In this document: positions 14,343-23,637 of the stretch, piece by piece
How the letters are laid out: every line of letters starts with the position of its first letter
Position numbering within the stretch: the stretch's first letter is position 1
Assembly (NCBI RefSeq): GCF_001510895.1
Contig: NZ_LPWA01000098.1
Location: 244,587 to 308,586 of the forward strand
DNA length: 64,000 bases
Direction of reading: 5' to 3'
Source of the DNA: Mesorhizobium loti
GTDB taxonomy: Bacteria; Pseudomonadota; Alphaproteobacteria; Rhizobiales; Rhizobiaceae
Program-made: the position numbers and the translations under genes
Notes under the pieces: generated by a model
Database searches by the model: none
What the model saw: the letters and a program-made list of their open reading frames with translations, nothing else
What the model was told of the DNA's origin: nothing

Positions 14343-14605
14343 CATCGTTCCTCCCAAAGCGCGTCGCGATTGCGCAGTTAAGCCTGACGTCGCCTATGTC
14401 GTTGTCCCAAAACCGGCGTGCCGTTGCGGGGCCGGGCGGGTCTATCGCTTATGCATACCGCAGCCCAGCGGAGCAAGATTTTGTTGGAATGGCCGACAAC
14501 TATGCGGCGCGGATGCCATCGCAGGGCCATAAAGACTTGAAAAGCGTCGGCGCTCGGTTACACCCGTCGAGCGATTTTGTCGGCAATGGAAGCATACGGG
14601 GCGCA

Positions 14606-16498
14606 ATGCCATCATCTTTGATCCGGCGCGGGGTGTGGGTAGTCGGTGTTGCGGTGCTGGTCATCGCGCTGGCCGTCGCCGCCCTGCCGCTGATTGCCTC
14701 GACCCGCATCGTGCGCGACCGCATCGCCTGGGAATTGAGCGCGTGGAGCGGTTTTCGCGTGACGATCGACGGTTCGCCGCGCATCGAGGTGTGGCCGAAG
14801 TTCCGGGCAATCCTCAGCGACGTGACGCTGTCGCAATGGACAGAGACCGACGCCCCGCCGGTGGTTGAAGCCGAGCGTGTCGAAGTCGACCTTTCCGCCA
14901 TGGCCGCGCTGCAGGGCGATGTGGCGTTCTCGACGGCAAGGCTGGTACGGCCAACCATCAGGGTCGAGCGCACGGCGAGCGGCCTCTACCTGCCGCCGCT
15001 GCCCTCCGGCGGCCGCATCACGCGCTCCATCGACACGGCGCGCGGCGTGGTTACCGCGAACCCGCAGAAGCCCGACCTCGGCAGACTGCCTTCCGATCCG
15101 TTCGGCACCGTCGAATTCCGCGACGGCCGTGTCGTGACGTCAGTGGGCGGCAAGGATACGGAGATGCTGAGCAGCCTGAGCGGCCAGGTGAACTGGGCGG
15201 CGATGAACAGTGACGCCACGCTCACAGCGGCCGGCATATGGCGCGGCGAAAGCGTCCAGATCGATTTTTCCTCGGCGAGGCCGCTGGTGCTGTTTGCCGG
15301 AGGCGTCGCGCCGGTCACGCTCGCCTTCAAGGCGGCGCCCGCCACCTTCTCCTTCGACGGCGTGGCGTCGATGTCGGAGAACGCCTATCTGGACGGTCAG
15401 GCGAAATTCGCCGCTCCGTCGCTCAGACGCCTGCTTGAATGGTCGCAGGCCGGCATCGCGCCAGGTGCCGCGATCGGCTCCGTCTCGGTCGCCAGCAAGG
15501 TGACCGCGTCGGCGGGACGGGCGAAATTCGAGAACACGACGGTGGCGCTGAACAACAACCCGGGCATGGGAGCGCTGGACTTTTCATTCAGCGAGGCGCT
15601 GCCGGTCATTTCCGGCACGCTTGCCTTCGACACGCTCGACCTTCGATCGTTCCTTTCCGCCTTCACACCGATCACTCCCACCGGCGAAGCAGGCCCCGGC
15701 GACATCGACACCAGCTTCGCCGACAAGATCAACCTCGACCTCAGGCTGTCGGCAGCGCATGCCACCGCGGGTCCGGTACAGCTTGCCGACGTTGCCGCGA
15801 CCGCGCAGGTCAAGAACGGGCTTGCCGTCTTCGATATCTCCGACGCCTCGGCCTTTAACGGCAACATCCAGAGCAGCCTGCGTTTCGACCGCAAGCCGGA
15901 CGGCACCCAGGTGGAGATGCGGCTTTTGGCGTCGGATGTCGACACCGGCGCCTTCGCCACCGCGGCGGGGATGACGCGACTGGTGCCGGCCGGCACCGGT
16001 ACCGTCTCGGTCATCCTCAAAGGACCGGGCAAGGCCTGGGATTCGATCTTCGAGAATGCCGACGGGTCGTTCTCGGCGACGTTCGGACCAGGCTCGATCA
16101 ACGGCCTCAACCTGCCCGCCTTCCTCAAGCGCAACGGACAGGGCGGGTTCTTCGCGCTCGACGATGTCGCCGACGGTTCGCTGCCGATCGACGGCGCCGA
16201 GATCAAGGCAAGCATCTCGAAAGGCGTGGCGCGGCTGGACAAGGCGGAGGTCAATGCACAGAAGTACAAGATCTGGCTTTCGGGCATCGCCTCCTATGCC
16301 GGGCGCGGGCTGGCGCTCTCCGGCGGCATCATTCCGACCGGGCAGCCCGCGCAGCAACAGCCGGCGCAGCAACCGGCCGCCGGCGGTCAGGCAGCCGTGC
16401 AGGCGCCGCCTCCCCCAAACCAGTCACTGTTCTTCGTCGGTGGCAACTGGAGCACGCCGTTCATCTCGCCGATCAGCCGCGGCGTTTCGGGCCAATAA
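14606..16498 (+). CDS. AsmA family envelope protein
   Basis: This protein of about 630 residues has one N-terminal membrane anchor (about residues 5-31) and a long beta-strand-rich periplasmic body. AsmA signatures are the segment after the anchor (VRDRIAWELSAWSGFRV, IEVWPKFRAILSDVTLS) and the C-terminal AsmA_2-like part (GPGKAWDSIFENADGSFSA). It ends in a Gln/Pro/Ala-rich stretch. AsmA-like proteins bridge inner and outer membranes and move lipids. ATG 14606 is chosen because it directly precedes the basic residues and anchor; the frame is open upstream to 14396 but without family-like sequence. The divergent gap from 14343 to 14605 shows no clear operator. Confidence 0.88.
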   Translation: MPSSLIRRGVWVVGVAVLVIALAVAALPLIASTRIVRDRIAWELSAWSGFRVTIDGSPRIEVWPKFRAILSDVTLSQWTETDAPPVVEAERVEVDLSAMAALQGDVAFSTARLVRPTIRVERTASGLYLPPLPSGGRITRSIDTARGVVTANPQKPDLGRLPSDPFGTVEFRDGRVVTSVGGKDTEMLSSLSGQVNWAAMNSDATLTAAGIWRGESVQIDFSSARPLVLFAGGVAPVTLAFKAAPATFSFDGVASMSENAYLDGQAKFAAPSLRRLLEWSQAGIAPGAAIGSVSVASKVTASAGRAKFENTTVALNNNPGMGALDFSFSEALPVISGTLAFDTLDLRSFLSAFTPITPTGEAGPGDIDTSFADKINLDLRLSAAHATAGPVQLADVAATAQVKNGLAVFDISDASAFNGNIQSSLRFDRKPDGTQVEMRLLASDVDTGAFATAAGMTRLVPAGTGTVSVILKGPGKAWDSIFENADGSFSATFGPGSINGLNLPAFLKRNGQGGFFALDDVADGSLPIDGAEIKASISKGVARLDKAEVNAQKYKIWLSGIASYAGRGLALSGGIIPTGQPAQQQPAQQPAAGGQAAVQAPPPPNQSLFFVGGNWSTPFISPISRGVSGQ

Positions 16499-16505
16499 GG
16501 CAATG

Positions 16506-16552
16506 CCTAAAGCAGGTCGCGTGAAAAAGAATTCAACGCGACCTGCTTTAGG
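16506..16552. repeat. Perfect 17-bp inverted repeat after asmA (family C)
   Basis: Arms beginning CCTAAAGCAGGTCGCGT and ending ACGCGACCTGCTTTAGG pair perfectly over 17 bp around a 13-nt A-rich loop. It starts 7 bases after the AsmA stop, between that gene and convergent potI, and would form a very stable hairpin in either transcript. It looks like a dispersed palindromic element rather than a classical terminator because no T-run follows directly. Confidence 0.75.
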
Positions 16553-16564
16553 ATTTTGATTTTG

Positions 16565-16611
16565 AGCATGTCTTTGTCCCGAAACCGGGCCCACTTTCCG
16601 GGAGACATGCT
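16565..16611. repeat. Dispersed palindromic repeat, family B copy 1
   Basis: AGCATGTCT and AGACATGCT form the outer stem, and CCCGAAA/TTTCCGGG-type sequence forms an inner one. It abuts the potI stop. Two related copies in tandem lie at 31866-31964. With the adjoining inverted repeat it forms a double hairpin between two convergent genes. Confidence 0.7.
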
Positions 16612-17430
16612 TTAGCCGCGCTGCGCGGCCTGCTCATCGCGCTGGCGCTGGACCTCGCGGCGCTTGTTGGCGATCGAGGCAATGATGACGCCGATCGCGA
16701 CCGCCGCAATCAGGATGGTGCAGGCAGCATTGATCTCCGGCGTCACGCCGAGGCGCACCTGGCTGTAGATCTTCATCGGCAGTGTCGTTGCGCCCGGGCC
16801 GGAGGTGAAGCTGGCGATGACCAGGTCGTCGAGCGACAGCGTGAAGGCCAGCATCCAGCCGGAGATGATCGCCGGCATGATGACCGGCAGGGTGATCTGG
16901 AAGAAGGTCTTCACCGGCGGCGCGCCGAGGTCCATCGCGGCCTCCTCCAGCGAACGGTCGAAGGACACCAGGCGCGACTGCACGACGACGGCGACGAAGC
17001 ACATGGTGAAGGTGATGTGGGCGAGCGTGACCGTGAAGAAGCCGCGGTCGAGCCCGACGGCCACGAACAGCAGCAGCAGGGACAGGCCGGTGATGACTTC
17101 CGGCATGACCAGCGGCGCGAAGACCATGCCGGAAAAAAGCACCCTGCCCTTGAAGCGCGTATAGCGGGTCAAGGTGATCGCGGCGAGTGTGCCGAGCACG
17201 GTCGCCACGGTGGCCGAGATGACGCCGACGCGGGCCGTCACCCAGGTGGCGTCCATCAGGCCCTGGTTGTGGAACAGCGACACGTACCATTTGGTCGAGA
17301 AGCCGCCCCAGACGGTGACGAGCTTCGATTCGTTGAAGGAAAAGACGATGAGCAGGACGATCGGCAGGTAAAGGAAGGCAAAGCCGAGCACGATCGAGGT
17401 GATGTTGAAGCGGCTCCAGGTAGCGTTCAT
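16612..17430 (-). CDS. potI: Polyamine ABC transporter permease PotI
   Basis: This 272-residue inner-membrane permease has about six helices and the binding-protein-dependent transport loop EEAAMDLGAPPVKTFFQITLP, which contacts the ATPase. The start at 17430 (MNATWSRFN) overlaps the potH stop by the ATGA arrangement; the longer upstream frame lies inside potH. It is the last gene of the minus-strand operon potF-potG-potH-potI. Confidence 0.94.
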   Translation of the reverse strand: MNATWSRFNITSIVLGFAFLYLPIVLLIVFSFNESKLVTVWGGFSTKWYVSLFHNQGLMDATWVTARVGVISATVATVLGTLAAITLTRYTRFKGRVLFSGMVFAPLVMPEVITGLSLLLLFVAVGLDRGFFTVTLAHITFTMCFVAVVVQSRLVSFDRSLEEAAMDLGAPPVKTFFQITLPVIMPAIISGWMLAFTLSLDDLVIASFTSGPGATTLPMKIYSQVRLGVTPEINAACTILIAAVAIGVIIASIANKRREVQRQRDEQAAQRG

Positions 17431-18392
17431 TTGCCTTGCTCCTGGGCGCGCGCCTGGGCCTGCTGGAATAACATGATCGGAACGGTCAGCACCAAAAGCA
17501 GGATGACCGCCACCGCCGACGAGACCGGCCAGTCGCGGTTGGCGAAGAACTCGTTCCACAGCGTCTTGCCGATCATCAGCGTCTGCGAGCCGCCGAGAAG
17601 GTCCGGGATGACGAATTCGCCGACGGCCGGGATGAACACCAAAAGGCAGCCGGCGATGACGCCTGGCAGCGACAGCGGGAAGGTGATCTTCCAGAAGGCG
17701 CCGGTCGGCGGGCAGCCGAGGTCCTGCGCCGCCTCGATCAGCGAATAGTCCATCTTCTCCAGCGACGAATAGAGCGGCAGCACCATGAAGGGCAGGTAGG
17801 AATAGACGATGCCGATGAAGATCGCGGTGTAGGTGTTGAGGATGACCAGCGGCTGGCTGATGAGGTGCAGCGACAGAAGCACCTGGTTGAGCAACCCTTC
17901 GGGCTTGAGGATGCCGATCCAGGCGTAGACGCGGATCAGGAACGAGGTCCAGAACGGCAGGATCACCAGCATGAGCAAGGTCGGGCGCACCGTCGCCGGC
18001 GCGCGCGCCATGCCGTAGGCGATCGGATAGCCGACGATCAGCGTCAGCAGCGTCGAGATGGCGGCGATGATCAGGCTCGTCACATAGGCGTTGAAGTAGA
18101 GCGCGTCCTGGGTCAGCCAGGTGTAGTTGTCGAAGTTCAGTTCGCGGAAGCCTGCGAAGAATCCGGAAACGCCGTCGCTGAAATCGAGCACAGGCGTGTA
18201 GGGCGGCATCGAGATCGCCGTCGTCGACAGCGAGATCTTGAAGACGATGACGAACGGAACGAGGAAGAAGAACAGCAGCCAGAGATAGGGGATGATAATG
18301 ACGAGGCGGTCGACGAAGCCCTTCGCCAGCCTCGCCGGCAATGCTGCAGCGGTTGCGGTCGGTGGAGAAGCCGTGGCGGCGATGTTGGTCAT
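17427..18392 (-). CDS. potH: Polyamine ABC transporter permease PotH
   Basis: This 321-residue permease has an Ala/Thr-rich N-terminal tail, about six membrane helices starting at VIIIPYLWLLFFFLVPFV, and the coupling loop IEAAQDLGCPPTGAFWKITFP. It forms the membrane channel with PotI for putrescine-type polyamine uptake. It starts 9 bases after potG and its stop overlaps potI. Confidence 0.94.
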   Translation of the reverse strand: MTNIAATASPPTATAAALPARLAKGFVDRLVIIIPYLWLLFFFLVPFVIVFKISLSTTAISMPPYTPVLDFSDGVSGFFAGFRELNFDNYTWLTQDALYFNAYVTSLIIAAISTLLTLIVGYPIAYGMARAPATVRPTLLMLVILPFWTSFLIRVYAWIGILKPEGLLNQVLLSLHLISQPLVILNTYTAIFIGIVYSYLPFMVLPLYSSLEKMDYSLIEAAQDLGCPPTGAFWKITFPLSLPGVIAGCLLVFIPAVGEFVIPDLLGGSQTLMIGKTLWNEFFANRDWPVSSAVAVILLLVLTVPIMLFQQAQARAQEQGK

Positions 18393-18401
18393 GGCCCGCT
18401 C

Positions 18402-19541
18402 CTACCTGGTCAACACGACGCCGGCGTCCGGCCGGAAGGAAACCCAGGCGCGGTCGTTCCAGGTCAGCGGATCCTCGGTGACGCGCGAGGCGTTCAACGC
18501 GCTTGCCCGCACGATCTGCCCGTCGTCCAGCTTGATGTGATAGACGGTCATGTCGCCGAGATAGGCGACATCATAGATTTCGCCCTCCAGCGCGTTGACG
18601 GCGTCGGCCGGCTTCTTCGACGAGACCTTGATCTTTTCCGGCCTGATCGCGAAGACGATGTCGGCGCCGTTGGCGGTCTCGGCGGCGTTCTCGACGACGA
18701 TCTGCGCCCCGGTCGCCCCGGTGATGCGCGTCGTGTTCGCCGCCCGCTCGGCGACCTTGCCCTCGAACATGTTCACGTTGCCGACGAAATGCGCCACGAA
18801 GCGCGAGGTCGGGGCCTCATAGATTTCCGCCGGCGTGGCGACCTGCATCACCTCGCCCTTGTCCATGATGGCGATGCGGTCGGCCATGGTCATCGCTTCT
18901 TCCTGGTCATGCGTGACGACGACGAAGGTGAGGCCGAGCTCCTGCTGCAGGTCCATCAGCTCGAACTGCGTCTCCTCGCGCAGCTTCTTGTCGAGCGCGC
19001 CGAGCGGCTCGTCCAGGAGAAGCACCTTCGGCCGCTTGGCGACCGAGCGGGCCAACGCCACACGCTGGCGCTGGCCGCCGGAAAGCTGATGCGGCTTGCG
19101 CTTGGCGAACTGCTCGAGCTTGACCAGCCTCAGCATCTCGGCGACGCGCTTGTCGATATCGGCGGCGGGCATGCCTTCCTGCTTGAGGCCAAAGGCGATG
19201 TTCTTTTCCACCGTCATATGCGGGAACAGCGCGTAGGACTGGAACATCATATTCACCGGCCGCTTGTAGGGCGGGATGCCGCGCAGGTCCTGGCCGTCGA
19301 GCAGGATGCGGCCCGCCGTCGGCTCCTCGAAGCCGGCGAGCATCCTGAGCAGGGTCGACTTGCCGCAGCCGGAGGCGCCAAGCAGGGCGAAGAACTCGCG
19401 CTCGAAGACGGTCAGCGACAGATTGTTGACCGCGGTGAAGTCGCCGAACTTCTTGGTCACCTTGTCGAACTGGATGTAGGGCTTGGCGCTCGGATCATTC
19501 CATGGCGCGAAATCCCTGCGGATGCTGCCAAGCGATTTCAT
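18402..19541 (-). CDS. potG: Polyamine ABC transporter ATP-binding protein PotG
   Basis: This 379-residue ATPase has Walker A GASGCGKST (55-63), signature LSGGQ (153-157), Walker B LLLDEPLGALD (Asp177, Glu178) and a C-terminal TOBE-type domain that begins near residue 260. The N-terminal KPYIQFDKVTKKFGDFTAV is typical of PotG/PotA. It energises uptake through PotHI. An intrinsic terminator lies between it and potF, so it probably receives only read-through transcription. Confidence 0.95.
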   Translation of the reverse strand: MKSLGSIRRDFAPWNDPSAKPYIQFDKVTKKFGDFTAVNNLSLTVFEREFFALLGASGCGKSTLLRMLAGFEEPTAGRILLDGQDLRGIPPYKRPVNMMFQSYALFPHMTVEKNIAFGLKQEGMPAADIDKRVAEMLRLVKLEQFAKRKPHQLSGGQRQRVALARSVAKRPKVLLLDEPLGALDKKLREETQFELMDLQQELGLTFVVVTHDQEEAMTMADRIAIMDKGEVMQVATPAEIYEAPTSRFVAHFVGNVNMFEGKVAERAANTTRITGATGAQIVVENAAETANGADIVFAIRPEKIKVSSKKPADAVNALEGEIYDVAYLGDMTVYHIKLDDGQIVRASALNASRVTEDPLTWNDRAWVSFRPDAGVVLTR

Positions 19542-19593
19542 GTCCCCACTCCGTTCTTATTCTTGGTGCTTCTTGTTGGTGCTTCAAAAGAAA

Positions 19594-19623
19594 GCGACCC
19601 CGGCAGTTGGCTGCCGGGGTCGC
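19594..19623 (-). terminator. Terminator/attenuator between potF and potG
   Basis: A 13-bp perfect stem, GCGACCCCGGCAG / CTGCCGGGGTCGC, with a 4-nt loop is followed on the minus strand by TTTCTTTT. It sits 10 bases past the potF stop and 52 bases before potG. Such an internal terminator commonly keeps the binding protein in excess over the membrane components. Confidence 0.8.
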
Positions 19624-19633
19624 GTCTCGATGC

Positions 19634-20731
19634 TTATTGGCCAGTGACGATCTTGGTCCAGGTGCGCGTGATGACGCGCTGTGTTTTGGGATCGTATGGC
19701 TGCACGGTATAGAGCTTCTTGGTCGTCTCCTCATCCGGATAGACCGAGGTGTCCTCGAGCAGCGCCTTGTCGACGAACTGCTGCGAGGCCTTGTTGCCGT
19801 TGGCGTAAAGCACGTAGTTCGACGACTTGGCGATGACCTCCGGCGTCATCATGTAGTTGATGAACTCAAGCGCCTCGGCGGCATGCGGCGCATCGGCCGG
19901 GATCGCCATCTGATCGAACCACATCTGGGCGCCTTCCTTCGGCACCGAATAGCCGATCTCGACACCCTGCTTGGCTTCCTCGGCGCGGTTACGCGCCTGG
20001 AACACGTCGCCCGACCAGCCCACCGCCAGGCAGATGTCGCCGTTGGCCAGAGCGTTGATGTATTCGGACGAGTGGAACTTGCGGATATAGGGCCGGACCT
20101 TCAGCAGCGCTTCCTCGGCCTTGGCGATATCGTCGGGCGAGGTGCTGTTCGGGTCGAGGCCGAGATATTTCAGCGCCGCCGGAATGATGTCGGCCGGCGA
20201 ATCCAGCACATAGACGCCGCAATCCTTCAGCTTGGCGAGGCTCTCCGGATTGAAGAACACGTCCCAGCTGTCGATCTTGTCGGTGCCGAGTGCCGCCTGC
20301 ACCTTCTTGACATTGTAGCCGAGGCCGACCGTGCCCCACATGTAGTTGACGGAATACTCATTGCCCGGGTCGTACTTGCCGGTGCGCTCGGTGATGACGT
20401 CCCACATGTTGGAGATGTTGGGCAGCTTCGACTTGTCGAGCTTCTGGAACACGCCGGCCTGGATCTGACGTGCCAGGAAATTGGCGCTGGGCACGACGAC
20501 GTCGTAGCCGCTGCCGCCGGCCAGCAGCTTCGTCTCCAGGATCTCGTTGGAATCGAAGGTATCGTAGACGACCTTGATGCCGGTCTTCTTGGTGAAGTCG
20601 TCGATGATCGAACTGTCGATATAGTCCGACCAGTTATAGACGTTGACGACGCGGTCGTCGGCATGGCCGCCCACGGTGAAGAGCGTCAGGGATGCCGCGG
20701 TCGCCGAAAGCAAAAGCGCTTTGCGGATCAT
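19634..20731 (-). CDS. potF: Periplasmic polyamine-binding protein PotF
   Basis: This 365-residue protein has a signal peptide (about residues 1-24, ending GGHA). The mature part begins DDRVVNVYNWSDYID, characteristic of the spermidine/putrescine-binding family; NYMWGTVGLGYN and the segment around TPEVIAKSSNYV also fit. It delivers putrescine-type ligands to PotGHI. It is the first gene of the operon. The upstream 340 bp hold no gene. Confidence 0.95.
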   Translation of the reverse strand: MIRKALLLSATAASLTLFTVGGHADDRVVNVYNWSDYIDSSIIDDFTKKTGIKVVYDTFDSNEILETKLLAGGSGYDVVVPSANFLARQIQAGVFQKLDKSKLPNISNMWDVITERTGKYDPGNEYSVNYMWGTVGLGYNVKKVQAALGTDKIDSWDVFFNPESLAKLKDCGVYVLDSPADIIPAALKYLGLDPNSTSPDDIAKAEEALLKVRPYIRKFHSSEYINALANGDICLAVGWSGDVFQARNRAEEAKQGVEIGYSVPKEGAQMWFDQMAIPADAPHAAEALEFINYMMTPEVIAKSSNYVLYANGNKASQQFVDKALLEDTSVYPDEETTKKLYTVQPYDPKTQRVITRTWTKIVTGQ

Positions 20732-21071
20732 AATATTCTCCTTTGGTGAGTGTTCCCGTGCCGGCTCGTCGCAATATGGGCGCGGGACGGCGTTTGGTTC
20801 AGACTATTGAGCTTTCCGGGGAGCGACAAGCGCGCGCGCCTGGCGGTGCGCCGGACCGTCGAGTGATGGTTGTGGCCCGCGCATCCCTTCCAGGAAGATG
20901 TTCGGGCAGCGTCAGCGGCGTTCGCCGCGGCGGATGCACAAATATGACGATGCGGTCCGGCCCCGGTGAGGCCGGCGGAGACACTTGGCAAGATACGCCT
21001 GTCTTGTTGTTGCCGTAATTGCAGCCTGCCCGGCCGGCAACGGGGTTGTCAATGGGGAAGACTCGGCAGCG
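20732..21071. other. Intergenic region upstream of potF
   Basis: No gene is seen here. It should contain the pot operon promoter on the minus strand; a GGAG-type ribosome site lies just before the potF ATG. A GC hairpin around 20961-20980 (CCGGCCCC...GGCCGG) could help end transcription of the EamA gene. I could not place a promoter with confidence. Confidence 0.4.
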
Positions 21072-22022
21072 TCAATTGGGCGACGGCAGGCCGGTGACAC
21101 CTGGCCGCTCGGGACGCGTCTGCCGCTTGAATTCAAACCCGATATGGACAAGCAGCGCCGTGACGACGACGGCGCCGCCGATGATGGTGCGCACCGACGG
21201 CACCTCGGCATGGACCAGCCAGACCCAGATGGGCCCAAGGATCGGCTCGAACGTGCCAAGCAACGCCGCAACGGCGGCCGGAACGAGCCGCGCGCCCATG
21301 GCGAAAAAGGCTAGCCCGACGCCAAGATTGAGGACGCCGAAGGCGAAAAGGAAAGCCATGTCGCGCCCGGAAACGGCGAATTCCGAAGCCTGAGAGGCAG
21401 CGAACAGGCCGGCAAGCAGCGCGGCGAGACAGTTGGCCGGCACCATGCGCACATGCGCAAAACGCCGCGTGATGACGGTCGCCACCGAAAACATCACCGC
21501 AATCAGCAGAGCCAGCCCGTCGCCGATCGGCGAGACGGCGCCGCCAAGGGATTCCGAGACCATGATGGCGACGCCGGTGATGACGGCGGCAATGGCGATC
21601 CAGGTGGCCGGGCTCACGCGCTCGCGAAACAATACCCAGGCAAGCAAGGCAGCCAGAAGCGGCACGCCGGCCTGCATCAGCAGGATGTTCGCGACCGTCG
21701 TGTAGGCAAGCGCCACCACGAAGCTCGTCGAGGCGGTAGCGAAACAGAGGGCGACGCCGAGCCCAGGCAGGCCCATGTCGCGGAAGAGTTTCAAGGTGCC
21801 GCGCCCGCCGTCGCGCCAGAGCATGAAGGCGATGAGGAAGGCCACCGCCCAGAGCGAGCGCCAGAACACCACGGTCCAGCTGTCGCCGACATGGATGAAA
21901 CGGGCGATGGTGCCGCCGAAGCTCCACATCAGCGCCGACAGGAAGACCAGCAGCATGCCGATCCGCTCCTCGCGCGGCGAGACGGCAGGCAAGGCAGCGC
22001 GGGGCGAAGCGGTATCGGTCAT
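21072..22022 (-). CDS. EamA/DMT family transporter
   Basis: This inner-membrane protein of about 316 residues has ten predicted helices in two EamA repeats, each beginning with a helix such as ERIGMLLVFLSALMWSFGGTIARF and LALLIAVMFSVATVITRRF. The ATG at 22022 (MTDTASPRAALP) is chosen because the protein then starts close to the first helix; an upstream extension of 41 residues looks non-coding. Members export metabolites or amino acids. The substrate is not predictable here. Confidence 0.88.
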   Translation of the reverse strand: MTDTASPRAALPAVSPREERIGMLLVFLSALMWSFGGTIARFIHVGDSWTVVFWRSLWAVAFLIAFMLWRDGGRGTLKLFRDMGLPGLGVALCFATASTSFVVALAYTTVANILLMQAGVPLLAALLAWVLFRERVSPATWIAIAAVITGVAIMVSESLGGAVSPIGDGLALLIAVMFSVATVITRRFAHVRMVPANCLAALLAGLFAASQASEFAVSGRDMAFLFAFGVLNLGVGLAFFAMGARLVPAAVAALLGTFEPILGPIWVWLVHAEVPSVRTIIGGAVVVTALLVHIGFEFKRQTRPERPGVTGLPSPN

Positions 22023-22188
22023 GGACGGGACTGTCAGCGATTTGCGGGCGGCACGATCCACCACGGACGACCAGACTATATCCCATTCGCGTAGCCCAAA
22101 GGCGGGCGCCGGGCGTGATCCAGCATCCGCTGACATATGGGACAAAGGCAGCGATGCCCAGCTAAGCCGCTTCAGGTTTGCGGCGGCA

Positions 22189-23637
22189 CTATCCCTGGAA
22201 ATCGAAGGCGCTGAGGCCCGTCACCATCTCGTCGAGGCCGAGCGGCCGCGTCACCGGCGGTTCGGCGCGCGCCAGGCAGCCGACGCGCTCGCAGAGTCTG
22301 CAGGCCGGCCCGACCGGCGTTGCGAATGCCGTGCCCTGCGCGGACTTGCCGGCGGGCGGTCCGGGCAGCGCCGCGCTGTAGACGATCTCGTCGCGAAAGC
22401 CGATGTCGCAGCCAAGCAGAAGCGCGGTGCGCCGCGGCCGCTCGGAAAACGCGCCTTGCGGCCCTTCGAGCGTGCGGGCGATGCAGAGGAACTCCGCGCC
22501 GTCGGGCATTTCCACCGCCTCGACCAGGATGCGGCCAGGTTGTGAAAAGGCCGCGTGGACGGGAAGCTTCGGACAGGCGCCGCCGAAACGGCTTTGCGGA
22601 TAGCCCTGGCTGCCCGCCTTGCGGAAGCGATTTCCCGCATTGTCGACCTCCAGCATGAAGAACGGCACGCCAGAGGCGCCTGGCCGCTGCAGCATGGTCA
22701 GGCGGTTTGCCGCCTGCTCGAAGGACACGCCGAAGCGGGAACGCAAGACGTCGATGTCGTAGCGGGCGCGGATCGCCGCCGCATGGAAGGCCTGATAGGG
22801 CATCATCAGCGCATGCGCGGCATAGCGGCCAAGCTCGAAGCGGGCGAGCCGGCGCGCCTCGTCGGTGGCGAGCTTCAAAGCCTGGATCTCGCCCGCCACA
22901 GCCACCGTCATGCGCATCAGGCTGGCCTCCATGGCCACCTCGCGCAGCTGATCGAAGGGGGAGAGCCGCTCGGACAGGAACAGGCGTTGCGAATGGCGGT
23001 CGTAGCGCCTGCGCCAGTTGGGCATGGTGGCGACCGGCAGCACCTTGACCACGATGCCGTGCTCGCGCCTCAGCCACGCCTTCAGCGCGCCGAACAGATC
23101 GTCGCCGGGATCGAGCAGCGAAATGAAGGCTTCGGCTTCCTCTTCCAGCGCGGCGAAATGGTTCGGCCGGCGCTCGAAAGTCTCGTGCACTTCGTCGACA
23201 GGCAGGCGCGTGCCGGACAGGGCGGTCGCCCGGCCCTCCCGCGCCAGGAGCTCGTTGAGATCCGACAGCCGCTCGGCCTGCTCGCGATAGGCGCGAAACA
23301 ATTTCACCATCGCGGCGGAAGCGTTCGGGGCGATCTCGGCGAGATCGATGAGTTCCTGGTCGCCCGGCAGTTCGCCGGCCAGCAGCGGATCGCCGAAGAC
23401 TTCCTTCAGCGCCGCGATCGACCCTTTGGTCTCGCCCTGCAATTCGTGCGGGTCGATCTTGTAGACGGAGGCCAGCTTGAGGATCAGCTGCACCGTCAGC
23501 GGCCGCTGGTTGCGCTCGATGAGGTTGAGGTAGGACGGCGAGATGCCCAGCCCTTCGGCCATCGCCGTTTGGGTCAGCCCCTTGGCGTTGCGAAGCCGGC
23601 GGATGCGCGGCCCGGCGAAGATTTTCTGGTCGGCCAA
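22189..23637 (-). CDS. RamB/ScfR-type XRE transcriptional regulator of acetate/short-chain acyl metabolism
   Basis: This 482-residue protein has an N-terminal XRE helix-turn-helix (about residues 9-64, KGLTQTAMAEGLGISPSYLNLIERNQRPL), a central IrrE-like domain around LMMPYQAFHAAAIRARYD, and a C-terminal short-chain fatty acyl regulator domain. That domain carries a Cys cluster, CRLCERVGC, near residue 440. Family members include RamB of Corynebacterium and of Paracoccus, which control glyoxylate-cycle genes. Here the gene is divergent from isocitrate lyase with 249 bp between starts. This strongly suggests that it regulates aceA in response to an acyl-CoA. Confidence 0.9.
   Translation of the reverse strand: MADQKIFAGPRIRRLRNAKGLTQTAMAEGLGISPSYLNLIERNQRPLTVQLILKLASVYKIDPHELQGETKGSIAALKEVFGDPLLAGELPGDQELIDLAEIAPNASAAMVKLFRAYREQAERLSDLNELLAREGRATALSGTRLPVDEVHETFERRPNHFAALEEEAEAFISLLDPGDDLFGALKAWLRREHGIVVKVLPVATMPNWRRRYDRHSQRLFLSERLSPFDQLREVAMEASLMRMTVAVAGEIQALKLATDEARRLARFELGRYAAHALMMPYQAFHAAAIRARYDIDVLRSRFGVSFEQAANRLTMLQRPGASGVPFFMLEVDNAGNRFRKAGSQGYPQSRFGGACPKLPVHAAFSQPGRILVEAVEMPDGAEFLCIARTLEGPQGAFSERPRRTALLLGCDIGFRDEIVYSAALPGPPAGKSAQGTAFATPVGPACRLCERVGCLARAEPPVTRPLGLDEMVTGLSAFDFQG

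Noticed and set aside
14396..14605. N-terminal extension of the AsmA-like protein from 14396
   Set aside because: The 70 extra residues show no AsmA features and precede the membrane anchor. ATG 14606 gives the normal topology.
16506..16552. Perfect inverted repeat after asmA as a standard terminator
   Set aside because: No T-run follows the stem directly on either strand. It fits better as a dispersed palindromic element, though it could still affect 3' ends.
17865..19712. A 615-codon open frame on the plus strand opposite potF, potG and potH
   Set aside because: It is antisense to three well recognised transporter genes, has no family resemblance, and its Arg/Asp/Gly/Val-rich composition is what the opposite strand of GC-rich genes gives.
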